From NCBI GenBank assembly GCA_002319915.1, contig DCFQ01000035.1, positions 1-38,059 on the forward strand: a stretch of DNA of 38,059 nt, in the 5' to 3' direction. The translations under genes and the position numbers were made by a program. Each line of letters opens with the position of its first letter. The first letter of the stretch is position 1. The DNA comes from Bacteroidales bacterium UBA1800. Its GTDB lineage: Bacteria; Bacteroidota; Bacteroidia; Bacteroidales; VadinHA17. The notes under the pieces were generated by a model. That model saw only the letters and a program-made list of their open reading frames with translations, searched no databases and had not been told where the DNA came from. This document shows, piece by piece, positions 15,881 through 23,845 of this stretch.

Positions 15881-16585
15881 CTAATATTCCTCATCGGATG
15901 TGAGCCCCAGCAGGCTTCCTACTACTAGTAGTGCGGCAGCGCCGGTCCAACCGAGGGTTTTCCCGAATCCAGTGGATTTTGACACATAGAACTGGTTTGC
16001 CGGTTTAAAGGTCATCTCCTTCGGACCGGTGCTGTTCTCGATGATGTCCGACGCCCAGAATGAATAATCGAAGAATGTGGGAGATGAGTGATCCTCATAA
16101 GGCGACAATGCCAGTATGATACGAATGAAAAGCGGCGAGGTTTCCTCGGTGAACGACCAGACATTGCCGACAGTCGTGGTATGCGGTTTAATCCCGCCAT
16201 AAAGAAGGGTCTTCCGCTGAAACAGGGTATCAAACAGCGGTACACTCGTAATCGATACAAATGCCTGCGGGGCAATAAAATCCGACTGGCCTTCGAACAG
16301 GTCAGGCGCATTCGACTGAACGTCGTTTATGATGACAGTTGTGCGCTGGAGATCAATATATATGGGCTGTTGAAGCTTATTGAATATCGTTACCTTCAGC
16401 GGGAAATTCTGGCCCGAACAGGAGTACTTTACCTGGACAGAGTCATTTTCAAGAATATACTCCTGCTTTTCATTCTGCGGCAGCCTGCTGCCAAGAATGA
16501 CGTACTGGTACCGCGAACACCCCGAAAATGCAAGCAGGGCGCCCAGGCACACAGTAACAAGTTTAAGTGAGTTTCTGTCTGACAT
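15881..16585 (-). CDS. Putative lipoprotein of unknown function
   Basis: From ATG 16585 (234 aa) the protein has a lipoprotein signal ending LLAFSGC, with Cys23 the likely lipidated residue. A longer frame from 16606 adds seven residues and spoils the signal layout. The rest is beta-rich (VQVKYSCSGQNFPLKVTIFNKLQQPIYIDL) and ends with a glycine-rich hydrophobic stretch (GWTGAAALLVVGSLLGL) that could lie in a membrane. I do not recognise a named family. It lies 31 bp upstream of the DUF2007-like gene and may be cotranscribed. Confidence 0.72.
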   Translation of the reverse strand: MSDRNSLKLVTVCLGALLAFSGCSRYQYVILGSRLPQNEKQEYILENDSVQVKYSCSGQNFPLKVTIFNKLQQPIYIDLQRTTVIINDVQSNAPDLFEGQSDFIAPQAFVSITSVPLFDTLFQRKTLLYGGIKPHTTTVGNVWSFTEETSPLFIRIILALSPYEDHSSPTFFDYSFWASDIIENSTGPKEMTFKPANQFYVSKSTGFGKTLGWTGAAALLVVGSLLGLTSDEEY

Positions 16586-16687
16586 ACAGTTAATTCTGAG
16601 AGACATGTATCAAAGGATTAAATCTGGGATCGCCTATTGTTAATTATTTCACAATAAAATAATTATATAAATATTTCGGATCAGGCT

Positions 16688-17176
16688 TCAGCCTTGAATA
16701 TCCTTAAGCAATCGTTCCACTTCCTGCATAGGAACAGAAGTCCGTGAAGAGATCTGGTCATTTGTGAGCCCCTGGTCCCTGAACCTCGTCACAAAGCGCC
16801 TCATCGACTCGCCTATTTCGATCAGGTGATTGTCCGGGTCAAAGAACCTGATCGTTTTCTGACCCCAGGGCTCTTCATTCAGCTGATGGAGAAACCTGAT
16901 TCCGGCAGCTCCAAGAGAACAGTAAATCTCCTCCAGGTTTTCCGTCTCAAAATAGAGCTCGAAACGGTTTGTCCGGGGATCTGAAAGGTTTTCCGGCCCA
17001 AGCAGGGAAGGTATGATATGATCTTCCCTTATTTCCCAGATCGAAAAACCGTTCCTGAAGATCACGTTTTTCCCGAAATCCAGTTCAACCTGCAGGCCCA
17101 GGACATTTTCATAGAAACTTTTCGAAATTCCGATTTCCTTTACAAAAAGCGCCGGTGAGCATTTTCCTAGGTCCAT
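16688..17176 (-). CDS. VOC family protein with C-terminal HTH-like tail
   Basis: Residues 1-122 form a glyoxalase-like VOC domain (SPALFVKEIGISKSFYENVLGLQV, FELYFETENLEEIYCSLGAAGI, IRFFDPDNHLIEIGE). About 40 extra residues follow: MRRFVTRFRDQGLTNDQISSRTSVPMQEVERLLKD, laid out like a small helix-turn-helix. The metal-site glutamate in LIEIGE is kept. Whether the tail binds DNA or packs on the enzyme is unknown. The ATG falls four bases after the stop of the upstream cysteine-rich gene, so the two are almost surely coupled. Confidence 0.85.
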   Translation of the reverse strand: MDLGKCSPALFVKEIGISKSFYENVLGLQVELDFGKNVIFRNGFSIWEIREDHIIPSLLGPENLSDPRTNRFELYFETENLEEIYCSLGAAGIRFLHQLNEEPWGQKTIRFFDPDNHLIEIGESMRRFVTRFRDQGLTNDQISSRTSVPMQEVERLLKDIQG

Positions 17177-17179
17177 TTC

Positions 17180-17791
17180 TCATATAGTGACTTTAAACCT
17201 GCAGGCCTTGCCTCCTCCCCTGAGCGATTCAAGAAGCTCGGCTTCCACCGGCTTAAAGGTAATAAGTTTTCTGAACATAAACTTAACATATCCCACGGAG
17301 CACTGGCAGTAGGTGGGAGAGAGGGTGGCGGGTCCGTTCTCTATCATTGGACAAAGGCAATACCCGTCGGCGATCTTAAGTCCCTTCGGATTGCCTACAT
17401 AGTTAAAGTAAACACTGTTCCCCTCCCGGTAAATATTCTCTTTGCCAAGACCCTTTTGCCATTCCGAGATCTTAGCGTCGATTTCGGCGAGTGTGGCGGG
17501 CTTCTCTTCAGAAAACTCACCATAAGCACTCCTGGCGCATGCGGCACCATTGGCATGCATCAGCTTCTTCCTGGTCTCCTCGTCGGTCAGTTGGTCGAGG
17601 ATATCAAAGAACCGCTTCACCCATTTCTGTGTGAATTCAATTTTTTCATTGCACGGGGTCTCCCCGGGATTGGCATTGCCGGCTCCGGGATGTTCCGGGT
17701 TGACAGGAAGGACGGCTGCCGGAATGCCAAGAACACAACTGCAGGCTATTCCGGGAGCAAGAATGTTTTTGCAAAACTGGGATCTTTTCAT
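17180..17791 (-). CDS. Cysteine-rich protein of unknown function, signal-like N-terminus
   Basis: 203 residues. The first 30 (MKRSQFCKNILAPGIACSC) resemble a degenerate Tat or Sec signal. The conserved-looking core is FTQKWVKRFFDILDQLTDEETRKKLM, GAACARSAYGEF, GYCLCPMIENG, YCQCSVGYVKFMF and VEAELLESLRGGGKACRFKV. The pattern YCLCP, then YCQCS, then a late CRF recalls DUF6144 or L-2-amino-thiazoline-4-carboxylate hydrolase-like proteins, in which such cysteines bind metal; this match is from memory and uncertain. It precedes the VOC-HTH gene by three bases. Confidence 0.6.
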   Translation of the reverse strand: MKRSQFCKNILAPGIACSCVLGIPAAVLPVNPEHPGAGNANPGETPCNEKIEFTQKWVKRFFDILDQLTDEETRKKLMHANGAACARSAYGEFSEEKPATLAEIDAKISEWQKGLGKENIYREGNSVYFNYVGNPKGLKIADGYCLCPMIENGPATLSPTYCQCSVGYVKFMFRKLITFKPVEAELLESLRGGGKACRFKVTI

Positions 17792-17905
17792 AGTTGGTAG
17801 TTTTTAATCCATATATGACCGCTGAAGGGGTGGAATACCCCGGAGCCAGCCCATATAATTCTCAAGTATGATACGGATGCCCGGAAAAGACTTTGCTGTG
17901 ATCCT

Positions 17906-18322
17906 TCAGCTTATTGCATAGTTGCACTGCGGACAATTCACACGATGCACGCAAAGGACCGTGCCGCACGACGGGCAGGTCCTCCTGGCAGCTTCGAACT
18001 CCAGAAAATTGCCGATCCCCTTTGCACTTATCATCTGAAGGTTTTCGATGAGGCTGGTCCTGTATTTTGTCCGGTACCTTTTATCCAGATCTTTCATCCG
18101 CCTGCACGGGAATTTCTCACACTCATAGCAGAACCCGGAGGTCCCGCCGGCAAGCCTGGGGCAATTCCTGATGATGCAGTTAACCCTCGATTTGGCCTTG
18201 TCATTGAATATTATCCTGCAGCCGGGGCACCTGTTCCTTTCCCTCAGGTAACCCAGGCAGCTCCCGCAGTTCATCCCGCACGGGGCGATCTGGGAGCTTT
18301 CGAACACAACTTTCGTGCTCAT
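17906..18322 (-). CDS. DUF3795 domain protein, cysteine-rich
   Basis: 138 residues with at least thirteen cysteines: APCGMNCGSCLGYL, RCPGCRIIF, NCIIRNCP, GFCYECEKFPCRRM and at the end RTCPSCGTVLCVHRVNCPQCNY. This is the DUF3795 family of probable zinc or iron-sulfur proteins with no known activity. The final CxxC pairs form an added zinc-ribbon-like module. Its ATG overlaps the TGA of the DinB-like gene by four bases (ATGA, 18319-18322), so the two proteins are translated together. Confidence 0.88.
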   Translation of the reverse strand: MSTKVVFESSQIAPCGMNCGSCLGYLRERNRCPGCRIIFNDKAKSRVNCIIRNCPRLAGGTSGFCYECEKFPCRRMKDLDKRYRTKYRTSLIENLQMISAKGIGNFLEFEAARRTCPSCGTVLCVHRVNCPQCNYAIS

Positions 18323-18810
18323 TTAATTACTGTTTGGCTGTTGATCAGGTCCGTGATCTCGTCAAGATGTAGCCTGAGATGCCTGTTGAAGTCGACGACC
18401 ATTTCCCTGAGGGGAATATTCCGGCCGGGTCCTGCGATCCACTCGCTGTCAAGCTTGTCATCATGGATATTCCTGACCAGGTGACAATAATGAAGCAGCA
18501 GGTATTTCCAGAGCGGAACCATATTCGTCCACTCTTCCTGCTCGTAATTCTGGATCGCGATCCAGCGGTCATTGTTTCCCATTGATGCATAGTTCGGGAA
18601 GATCAGCGGGCTGGTCTGGTAGTGAAGATGGACTATCCTGTGGATGTTGTTTGAGGAAGAATCGATAAGGTGTCCAAGGATCTGCTTTATGTTGCGGTTC
18701 TGGCTGTTTCGGGGACGGGAAATCGTTTCCTCCGGGAGGGAAGTGAGTTTCGGTTCCCACTCATCGATGAGGGACTGGATCTCAGCTGTCAGTGCTCCGG
18801 CTTCTTTCAT
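18319..18810 (-). CDS. DinB family protein (YfiT-like putative metal-dependent hydrolase)
   Basis: 163 residues forming the four-helix DinB bundle: ILGHLIDSSSNN (His47), then an HYCHLVRNIHDD helix and a C-terminal helix FNRHLRLHLDEI (His144/His148), giving the usual metal-binding histidine set. DinB/YfiT relatives act in thiol transfer (bacillithiol, mycothiol) or metal-dependent hydrolysis; the substrate here is open. It overlaps the DUF3795 gene by 4 bp. Confidence 0.87.
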   Translation of the reverse strand: MKEAGALTAEIQSLIDEWEPKLTSLPEETISRPRNSQNRNIKQILGHLIDSSSNNIHRIVHLHYQTSPLIFPNYASMGNNDRWIAIQNYEQEEWTNMVPLWKYLLLHYCHLVRNIHDDKLDSEWIAGPGRNIPLREMVVDFNRHLRLHLDEITDLINSQTVIK

Positions 18811-18866
18811 GATATGGTGTCATTTAATGAGGAAAATGAACGGAATTCAATCTCGCATGAACCTGG

Positions 18867-19415
18867 TCAGCAGGTTTCGAGTATCAGCCTGACTGCATTG
18901 TAACTTATGGCATCGAACATAGCCTCTGCATTTCTTGTGCACTCTGTGCTGTGACTCATGATGGCATCCTTAACGATGAAGGCCTGGTGGTCGTGGTTCA
19001 TTGCCCCGATCATGGTGGCGATTACGCAGCCGACGGCGCTGAAGCCGCATATAAAAATAGTATTGCTGCCTGATTCCTTAAGCATATCATCAAGACCTGT
19101 CTTGTTAAAGCTGTCGGAGTATGTCTTTACAAGCATTTTATCGGCGGGGTCCGTCAGGATAGAGGTCGGATACCGGAACTCCTCAGACCCGGTGTCTTCC
19201 TGCTTGTCCTTGTCAGCGTGGTAAATACGGATCACGGGGAAACCATTCTGCCTGAAAAGGCCGGTAAGGAGGTTTATGAAAAAGATTCCCATTTCCTTGT
19301 CCCTGGGGGGGACGATTTTGAGATACTTGTTCTGGGTGTCGATGACAAGGAGGGCAGGCCTGGTCTTTTTCCTCCCGGGCGCCTGCGGACCGGGGTTGTC
19401 GGGATCTGAGTTCAT
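18867..19415 (-). CDS. Isochorismatase-like cysteine hydrolase
   Basis: From ATG 19415 (182 aa) the Asp-Lys-Cys triad of the family is visible: ALLVIDTQNKY (Asp26), MLVKTYSDSF (Lys97) and CGFSAVGCV (Cys130). The family hydrolyses amides or vinyl ethers such as nicotinamide; substrate is not inferable. A longer frame begins at a TTG (19457) and would overlap the upstream DUF1648 gene, so the ATG ten bases after that stop is chosen. The proline/glycine-rich lead (DPDNPGPQAPGRKK) is atypical. Confidence 0.87.
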   Translation of the reverse strand: MNSDPDNPGPQAPGRKKTRPALLVIDTQNKYLKIVPPRDKEMGIFFINLLTGLFRQNGFPVIRIYHADKDKQEDTGSEEFRYPTSILTDPADKMLVKTYSDSFNKTGLDDMLKESGSNTIFICGFSAVGCVIATMIGAMNHDHQAFIVKDAIMSHSTECTRNAEAMFDAISYNAVRLILETC

Positions 19416-19425
19416 TGCTGATGTA

Positions 19426-19923
19426 TCATTTGGATTTGACTGCTTTTGAAACGACAAGGGCTATCATCAAAAATACCATGCCTATTGTGGCGGGCAGGAA
19501 CCATGCCCATAGACCTGCTGATTTCCCGAGCGCCGTCCGGATGGTCTGGAATTCGATCGCGGAGAAGATCACTACCAGCATGATCTTCAGGTATCTCATG
19601 AGCCTGGTTGCTATCCGGTATTGCCTTTCTGCATTTTCTTCGGTGATAGGGACAGGATAATTGAACATATGCGGATACCTGTTGAGGAGTGTAAGCCCGG
19701 CGAAAAGAACTGTTCCGATAGCGGGAAGAAGGAATATCATCGTTTTCCCGCCGGTGTTATCCACGCTTCCTGAAGCATTGAAATGCGTCGGAATGGTCCC
19801 GGGCAGCAAGGGGTATTTTACGATAGTGAGTGTCCAGATAAAGATGATGAATACCCAGCCTGCAATTTCAAGTGCTTTGTCCCAGAAGGTGAGTTCAATG
19901 TTAATCCTCGGTCGCTGTTCCAT
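19426..19923 (-). CDS. DUF1648 domain membrane protein
   Basis: 165 residues with four hydrophobic helices. WTLTIVKYPLLPGTIPTHFNASGSVD is the DUF1648 hallmark, a segment found in SdpI-type immunity proteins and in membrane proteins accompanying regulators. GGKTMIFLLPAIGTVLFAGL and a tail helix region FLPATIGMVFLMIALVV follow. The charged C-terminus SKAVKSK suggests an inside end. No SdpC-like toxin is near, so an immunity role is not supported. Confidence 0.85.
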   Translation of the reverse strand: MEQRPRINIELTFWDKALEIAGWVFIIFIWTLTIVKYPLLPGTIPTHFNASGSVDNTGGKTMIFLLPAIGTVLFAGLTLLNRYPHMFNYPVPITEENAERQYRIATRLMRYLKIMLVVIFSAIEFQTIRTALGKSAGLWAWFLPATIGMVFLMIALVVSKAVKSK

Positions 19924-19977
19924 TTTTCAGCTAAAATATAACAAATACATTGAAATGCTTTCAGGATTCTTCAGCTT

Positions 19978-19998
19978 ACCTGCCAACAGGCAGGTTTT
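19978..19998. terminator. Short GC hairpin followed by TTTT
   Basis: ACCTGCC (19978-19984), loop AACA, GGCAGGT (19989-19995) and a short T stretch. On the plus strand it looks like an intrinsic terminator, yet both flanking genes are on the minus strand. It may instead be a copy of the CCTGCC...GGCAGG palindromes frequent in Bacteroidota spacers. Confidence 0.4.
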
Positions 19999-20027
19999 AG
20001 ATTTAGAATTTGCCACGGGGGCTGGCA

Positions 20028-21104
20028 TCAGATCTCCTTATACCCGAAATCGGTCCATTGCACAACCTGGGGCCTGACAAACTGCCTCGCAGCCTCTGCC
20101 ACCGGCACGCCGCGGATCTCAATATCCCGGAGGTCCACGGGCAGCATGCCGCTTTTAAGGGCAACCTCGAATAAAGGGATCTCGCCATGTTCAAACCCCA
20201 TCAGGGCTGCGCCTACCAGGTCGGTCGCAAGCGGGGTGGTCCCGGCAATAATGAGGCCCATATCGACCAGTGTCCCTGCTGATGGGCCGTTACCTTCCAT
20301 TGCAGTCGAGGCGTCAATTATTGAAAGCCCTGTCTTAACCGCCCGGTTAATATCCATTATCTCATATGCCACACCGGGTGATCCTTTTTCGGCCGCCATG
20401 TCGTGAAGCTTCGAACGCATTGCATAGTATTCGGTCCCCGGGTATAGGCCTATAAGGTTCTTCATGGCCAGGGTCACGGTTGCCAGGACATGCGTCTTCA
20501 TCATGGGTATGGAGCATATGAGGTCCGAAGCTGCTGCCTCCCGATGGAGCCTGAGGCTTGCCCCCAGGTAGCCGTTTTTCACAGGGACATTCACAATGTC
20601 TCCTGAATGGAGGTTTATGATCCTGATCCCGAGTAATTTTGCGAGTTCGGTATATCCAAGCTTGTCAAAGACATATTGCTGCATACCGTCAAGGATATCC
20701 TTCTTTTTGGTTATGAACTGTTCGTTACCAATAAAGTTGAAAGATTCCGCGGCGGCAGATCCTTCACCGATGCAGACCTTCTTCCCGGCCTTCATCATCA
20801 GCATCGCGACAGCCTTCACAACCTCGGGCTTGGTCGTATACTGAACATCCGGGGCGACAAGATTAGGCTTGAGCATGATCGAATCACACCCTTTTGTGAC
20901 CTCATCTATTCCTCCGATCAGTGTGATCGCCTCCTCAACGGCGCCCTGGATATTACCCTCATTGATCCTTACAATGCTGACTGTGTGCCGTTTGACACCG
21001 GGGTTAAGCCTGCAGCTTTCAATCAGGTTGAATCCAAATGCGGCTGAGCCTGCTGCTGCAACAGTCGTGGAGGTTAAGAATCTTCGTCTTGAAATTCTTC
21101 CCAT
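20028..21104 (-). CDS. DUF362 domain protein with Tat signal
   Basis: 358 residues. SRRRFLTSTTVAAAGSAAFGF is a twin-arginine signal, so the protein is exported folded. The DUF362 domain follows: LIGGIDEVTKGCDSIMLKPN, LVAPDVQYTTKPEVVKAV, IGEGSAAAE, SIPMMKTHVLATVTLAMKNLIGLYPG, then ASTAMEGNGPSAGTLVDMG and TDLVGAALMGFE. Relatives are often linked to iron-sulfur proteins, but no ferredoxin motif is present here. The role is unknown. The spacer to the upstream class D beta-lactamase gene is 33 bp, so it may be the second gene of that transcript. Confidence 0.88.
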   Translation of the reverse strand: MGRISRRRFLTSTTVAAAGSAAFGFNLIESCRLNPGVKRHTVSIVRINEGNIQGAVEEAITLIGGIDEVTKGCDSIMLKPNLVAPDVQYTTKPEVVKAVAMLMMKAGKKVCIGEGSAAAESFNFIGNEQFITKKKDILDGMQQYVFDKLGYTELAKLLGIRIINLHSGDIVNVPVKNGYLGASLRLHREAAASDLICSIPMMKTHVLATVTLAMKNLIGLYPGTEYYAMRSKLHDMAAEKGSPGVAYEIMDINRAVKTGLSIIDASTAMEGNGPSAGTLVDMGLIIAGTTPLATDLVGAALMGFEHGEIPLFEVALKSGMLPVDLRDIEIRGVPVAEAARQFVRPQVVQWTDFGYKEI

Positions 21105-21137
21105 ATGATCTGCAATAAACTGATAATTACCGGAAAG

Positions 21138-21929
21138 CTAGTCAAGAAGGCCCAGTTTAACAAGGATATCCCTGGTAATTTTAAATCGTGCAGGTGAGGT
21201 CTTTTCAAAATCACCGGATATGAAGTTCAGGGCAAAAAAGTACGTCCTGGCCGGCTTTTCGAGATATCCGACGAACCACATTATGTACGCGGAATCATTC
21301 AGCATCCCTCCTCCCGTCTTGCCACTTAACCTGTACGAACCGTTGCTTTCGAGTACAAGTATATCCTTTACTATGTCCGCCGATCGTTTCGAGACCGGAA
21401 GGCGGTAATCATAAAACCTTTCGAGAAACCGGACCTGCTGGTTCGCACTTATCCTCAGCTTCCCGGCAAGCCAGAACCGTTCGGGCTGTCCCTCAGGATC
21501 CTTGTTCCCGTAATCGAAAGCTTCGAGATAGTGCCGGTATTTCCTCACACCGATCTTCTTCGCGAGTTTTGAAAAGTACCAGACGCAAGAGTATTTCACG
21601 GCACTTGTCAGTGTCTGGTCGCGGTTCCAGGAATCCACTGGCCAGTGGTGACCATCCCATCTGGTCACTGCGGACGTGTCCTTAATAATTCCCTCCTCAA
21701 GCGCTATCAGGGAGTTTGGTATTTTGAACGTCGATGCCGGGATGTACCCTGTATCGCACAAACCCGGATTGTAACGTATAACAGTGCTGTCAGGGGGGCT
21801 GAAAAGGACAAAGCAGCCATTTACGGAGTATTTTTCAAATTCCGCGCTGAGATCTTCCGTGCGTATGTGCTGTGAGAATGCCGCGCAGGGTATTGTCAGG
21901 AGTAAAAGCGGCAGGAAAGTGTGTTTCAT
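21138..21929 (-). CDS. Class D (OXA-like) beta-lactamase
   Basis: 263 residues with signal peptide MKHTFLPLLLLTIPCAAFSQ. Active-site motifs of the class: Ser66-Thr-Phe-Lys69 (PASTFKIPNSL), SCV at 114-116 (SxV motif, Cys in the middle), Tyr140-Gly-Asn (FDYGN), FWLAGKLRIS with Trp154, and Lys204-Thr-Gly-Gly (LSGKTGGG). These indicate a serine hydrolase acylated by beta-lactams; Lys69 would be carboxylated. Spectrum cannot be read from sequence alone. No integron or insertion element flanks it, so it looks like a resident chromosomal enzyme. It is preceded 15 bp upstream by an SRPBCC gene. Confidence 0.93.
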   Translation of the reverse strand: MKHTFLPLLLLTIPCAAFSQHIRTEDLSAEFEKYSVNGCFVLFSPPDSTVIRYNPGLCDTGYIPASTFKIPNSLIALEEGIIKDTSAVTRWDGHHWPVDSWNRDQTLTSAVKYSCVWYFSKLAKKIGVRKYRHYLEAFDYGNKDPEGQPERFWLAGKLRISANQQVRFLERFYDYRLPVSKRSADIVKDILVLESNGSYRLSGKTGGGMLNDSAYIMWFVGYLEKPARTYFFALNFISGDFEKTSPARFKITRDILVKLGLLD

Positions 21930-21944
21930 GAACGGAGGGATCCC

Positions 21945-22400
21945 TTAAGCCTTGTCGTTCATGAAGTCGAAAGCTCCCTTCCTCAGGTTGATGCCGTACT
22001 CGAGGAAGGCCTTGAGGCAGGCAAGAAAGTTCGCCCATCCCTCGGTGTTGCTCTTCAGCCATTTTATCCCTGCCTCGTTGTTTTCCCTGGCTTTTTCGGT
22101 AACCGTAACCACTGTCGATCCGTTATTGCGGGGAGAAAGAGTGATCTCCACAAGGAGATTATCCGTATCCCAGGTAAAAGAGATCAGCCTGCCGGCTTCG
22201 ATCTTTTTGACCTGGATGGGGAATTCCGGTTCAAATTCCGGGAATTTCCACATTATCTGCTTTCCCTCTTCGAGCCTGCCGCTTCCCTTTGCAATGAAAT
22301 AGTTCGACATTGTTGAAGGATCGGCGATCGCTTCAAATATTTCACGAGCGGGCTTTGAGATCTGCAGAGCCGCTTTTATTTCCAACAATCCTGGGTTCAT
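21945..22400 (-). CDS. SRPBCC domain protein
   Basis: 151 residues: ALQISKPAREIFEAIADPSTMSNYF, then IMWKFPEFEPEFPIQVKKIEAG, ISFTWDTDN, TEKARENNEAG and the closing helix GWANFLACLKAFLEYGINLRKG. This is an AHSA1-like SRPBCC fold with a ligand cavity of unknown specificity. It starts the pair with the class D beta-lactamase (15-bp gap), so they may be cotranscribed. Confidence 0.9.
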   Translation of the reverse strand: MNPGLLEIKAALQISKPAREIFEAIADPSTMSNYFIAKGSGRLEEGKQIMWKFPEFEPEFPIQVKKIEAGRLISFTWDTDNLLVEITLSPRNNGSTVVTVTEKARENNEAGIKWLKSNTEGWANFLACLKAFLEYGINLRKGAFDFMNDKA

Positions 22401-22496
22401 TTTCTTTTTAAATAATAACCGTTTTGGCAGGTTAAAGTTCGGGAAATGATGACGTTCACCGGCTGATTGCCCGGGAAAAAGGATTGCTTCCCGGAT

Positions 22497-22823
22497 TCAC
22501 ACCGGGATAAAGGAATCGTTTTCCTTCACCTCGTAATGCTGCGACTTCTTGTCAAACCTCGAAAGTACCAGGAGGGCTTTTTCGGGAACGACTGACTGCT
22601 CGAAATCGGCACCTGCAAACTCCCTTACAGCGCCTATCGTATCGAACCACATGATGGTAATGAACTCTGTCTCATCCTCAAGCTCCCTGCGAAGGAGCTG
22701 GATCCCCTTGTAACCCTTTATTCTCCGGTCCTTTATCCCTGCGAAGATTTCATCCTTCAGCAGATTCTCGTAGGTATCGGCATTGTTGAATGTCGTGTAC
22801 CCGTGCCATATCCTGCATATCAT
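22497..22823 (-). CDS. Antibiotic biosynthesis monooxygenase (ABM)-like dimeric ferredoxin-fold protein
   Basis: 108 residues: ICRIWHGYTTFNNADTYENLLKDEIFAGI, KGYKGIQLLRRELEDETEFITIMWFDTIGAVREFAG, ending VLSRFDKKSQHYEV. This is the ABM/dimeric alpha-beta barrel pattern; the final VLSRFDKKSQHYEV strand with its His is common to a Bacteroidota subgroup. Function may be oxygenation or simply ligand binding; nothing near suggests an antibiotic pathway. Confidence 0.85.
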   Translation of the reverse strand: MICRIWHGYTTFNNADTYENLLKDEIFAGIKDRRIKGYKGIQLLRRELEDETEFITIMWFDTIGAVREFAGADFEQSVVPEKALLVLSRFDKKSQHYEVKENDSFIPV

Positions 22824-22869
22824 AGCTTAAATATTGATTGTCAGTGGTTGTGTCAGTATAACCGGGGCC

Positions 22870-23394
22870 TCACGGCTGTTTTTTGTACTTCTCCGAAAAC
22901 AGCTTCTCTGCAGGACATCCGATCTCCCTCTGGCGGCAGAATTTGCATGCCAGGCTTCCCCGTACAAAGGAATTCCCTGCCGTTGAAAGCGCTACAATAA
23001 GAAGGAGCGCAACGAGCAGCAAAAGATCAAACCGCAGGATTAGCAGGAAAGTGCCTGCAGCCAGCGGAACCAGCGAAACCAGGAGATCGGGGATCATATC
23101 CTTCCATGAAAACCCGCCTGAACAGAATTTCTCAGAATCGCCCTTTTTGAACAGAAGCTCACTGAGCCGCCCCTGCCCGAAACCGCAGGTCCGGCCCCAG
23201 TAATAGCAATTTACGCAGTGCCTGCTTATGAGCCTGTATTCAAGGGACGCCACAAATGCAAGGTAAACCGCTGCTGCAACCCAGCCCAGCCTGAGCATGA
23301 TAACAAATCCGGCTGCCCAGATCAATATGGTGACCGAGTTGGACACGACGGGTATCCAGGCCGGGAAATTCTCATATGTCTTTGCCGTTTCCAT
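22870..23394 (-). CDS. Membrane protein with paired cysteine clusters, unknown function
   Basis: 174 residues. Two helix pairs (about 18-55 and 104-140) frame a loop with CVNCYYWGRTCGFGQGRLSE (60-79) and a Cys at KFCSGG, and the C-terminus carries CKFCRQREIGCPAEKLF. The CxxC...C clusters on the loop and tail suggest a metal or redox centre at the membrane. I know no named family for it. It is 46 bp upstream of the ABM-like gene on the same strand. Confidence 0.7.
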   Translation of the reverse strand: METAKTYENFPAWIPVVSNSVTILIWAAGFVIMLRLGWVAAAVYLAFVASLEYRLISRHCVNCYYWGRTCGFGQGRLSELLFKKGDSEKFCSGGFSWKDMIPDLLVSLVPLAAGTFLLILRFDLLLLVALLLIVALSTAGNSFVRGSLACKFCRQREIGCPAEKLFSEKYKKQP

Positions 23395-23456
23395 GTTTTT
23401 TAATTCACAATTGTTCGGAAAATGGTTCCCTTCTTATCCCGGTATGAACCGGGGGG

Positions 23457-23834
23457 TCATTTTCCTGCAAATTGAATAAGCTCGACCGGGGCCCCTGCAA
23501 ATTCAATCATTGCTACCCTGACCCCTTCCGACGGCGAATTGGACTCCGTGATCACTTTCAGGTTGTGCCTGCTTATCTCAAGCTCAAGATCTTCAACCTC
23601 GAAGGCAAGATGAGGCACTTTCCTTATTAGCTCATGGACTGGGCTTCCTTCCTCGTACCTCATCCATTCAATGCCAAAGGGGCTCTCCCTGAACCCTGAT
23701 ACATATACCCTGAATTGTTCGATGAAGGTTTCACGGGGCATCCTTTCGTTTACCGGAATTCCCAGGTGATGATATTTCCACCCCCAGCTTTCAATGGCTT
23801 CGGGGGGTTCATGATCCAGCCGGACTTTCATCAT
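23457..23834 (-). CDS. VOC-like protein
   Basis: 125 residues: WGWKYHHLGIPVNERMPRE opens a domain whose second half contains VPHLAFEVEDLELEI and VRVAMIEFAGAPVELIQF, the VOC pattern with His in YHHLGIP and PHLAFEV and Glu in VELIQF as likely metal ligands. The insertion FIEQFRVYVSGFRESPFGIEWMR is longer than in the other VOC genes of this window. It is 11 bp downstream of the DUF1330 gene. Confidence 0.8.
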   Translation of the reverse strand: MMKVRLDHEPPEAIESWGWKYHHLGIPVNERMPRETFIEQFRVYVSGFRESPFGIEWMRYEEGSPVHELIRKVPHLAFEVEDLELEISRHNLKVITESNSPSEGVRVAMIEFAGAPVELIQFAGK

Positions 23835-23845
23835 TTCATCATTTT

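Noticed and set aside
16642..16664. AATTATTT/AAATAATT stem as a terminator
   Set aside because: It is pure A/T and lies in a promoter-type spacer; pairing is likely by chance.
19426..19923. SdpI-type toxin immunity system
   Set aside because: DUF1648 is shared with SdpI, but no toxin or ArsR-type partner is present.
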